A stretch of DNA of 40,043 bases, taken from positions 1 to 40,043 of the forward strand of contig CAVKTI010000014.1 in assembly GCA_963659365.1 (NCBI GenBank), in the 5' to 3' direction. Made by a program: the position numbers and the translations under genes. Source of the stretch: W0P28-013 sp963659365. GTDB lineage: Bacteria > Bacteroidota > Bacteroidia > Bacteroidales > Paludibacteraceae. Below the pieces are notes generated by a model, which searched no databases, was not told where the DNA came from, and saw only the letters and a program-made list of their open reading frames with translations. Shown piece after piece: positions 39,914-40,043 of the stretch (position 1 is its first letter; every line of letters begins with the position of its first letter).

Positions 39914-40043
39914 ATGCGCCTGATACTGCGGAGGTTAGCCCTGCGCCCCACCTACACCATCGGGCGGCTCTATATCGACGGTGCGTATTTTTGCGACACG
40001 CTCGAACCGACGGTGCGCGACACAAACCGCAACGGCGTGTTCG
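39914..40043 (+). CDS. DUF5675-type protein, truncated by window end
   Basis: ATG 39914 opens a frame of at least 43 codons that runs off the window (MRLILRRLALRPTYTIGRLY, then DGAYFCDTLEPTVRD). The start of DUF5675 proteins looks just like this; they sit in lysis or late modules of Bacteroidota phages and have no proven enzymatic role. A strong AAGGAGG Shine-Dalgarno (39899-39905), unusual for this phylum, precedes the start by 8 bases. A 13-codon frame from ATG 39882 (MKKTLNKEAALCA) overlaps it. Confidence 0.7.
   Translation, partial: MRLILRRLALRPTYTIGRLYIDGAYFCDTLEPTVRDTNRNGVF

Noticed and set aside
1..40043. Integrase, transposase, attachment sites, diversity-generating retroelement
   Set aside because: No matching proteins or repeat pairs were found in the window; they may lie to the right.

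Overview
The window looks like the left part of a siphovirus-type prophage in a bacterium of the phylum Bacteroidota, probably a Bacteroidales. The evidence is the Bacteroidota promoter core (TAnnTTTG near -7, with TTTG or TTGC 19 bases upstream), A-rich leaders mostly without a Shine-Dalgarno sequence, a Bacteroidota-type short AMP nucleosidase beside holA, and phage proteins of Bacteroidota character. No integrase or transposase is present and the right end runs off the window, so the element's borders are not seen.

Layout. 1-1957 is host DNA: holA and amn on the minus strand, with REP-like hairpins downstream of holA. 2256-3543 is a minus-strand pair: an Xre-type regulator, then an Mrr-like restriction endonuclease whose reading frame is broken. 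3599-10624 is the rightward early region. It holds small regulators, a possible single-strand annealing protein with a YqaJ-type exonuclease, a DUF6291-type replication protein, a primase-helicase, a DnaA-domain-IV-like protein and several microproteins. A candidate structured RNA lies at 6408-6488.

10713-15522 has its own promoter. It encodes S-adenosylmethionine synthetase, a ParB-like protein, an all-helical protein resembling predicted amino-acid:DNA transferases, a P-loop kinase, a GNAT acyltransferase and a radical-SAM enzyme of the spore-photoproduct-lyase type. Most are joined by 4-base ATGA overlaps. I read this as a DNA base hypermodification pathway and consider it the most interesting system here. 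Related clusters have been predicted computationally before, so it may not be wholly new, but its chemistry cannot be assigned from sequence.

15519-21016 encodes small and large terminase, portal, a Cys-rich microprotein and a MuF-type head protein whose C-terminus is a RelA/SpoT-like domain, a probable polymorphic toxin. A minus-strand accessory block (21006-24854) interrupts the late genes. It holds a candidate immunity gene, several unknown genes, an HTH protein, a stand-alone MutS-domain-I protein and an ArdA-like antirestriction protein. A divergent promoter pair (24900-25062) restarts rightward transcription into scaffold, decoration, major capsid, connectors, tail terminator and tail tube. 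A tRNA-Gly(UCC) preceded by twin hairpins follows, then tail chaperones joined by a probable -1 frameshift, tape measure, tail proteins and a 1666-residue tail hub/fibre protein. A terminator and a new promoter then lead into a DUF5675-type protein cut by the window end.

As a whole, the phage carries a lysogeny-linked restriction gene, antirestriction and DNA-modification genes, and a capsid-borne toxin.
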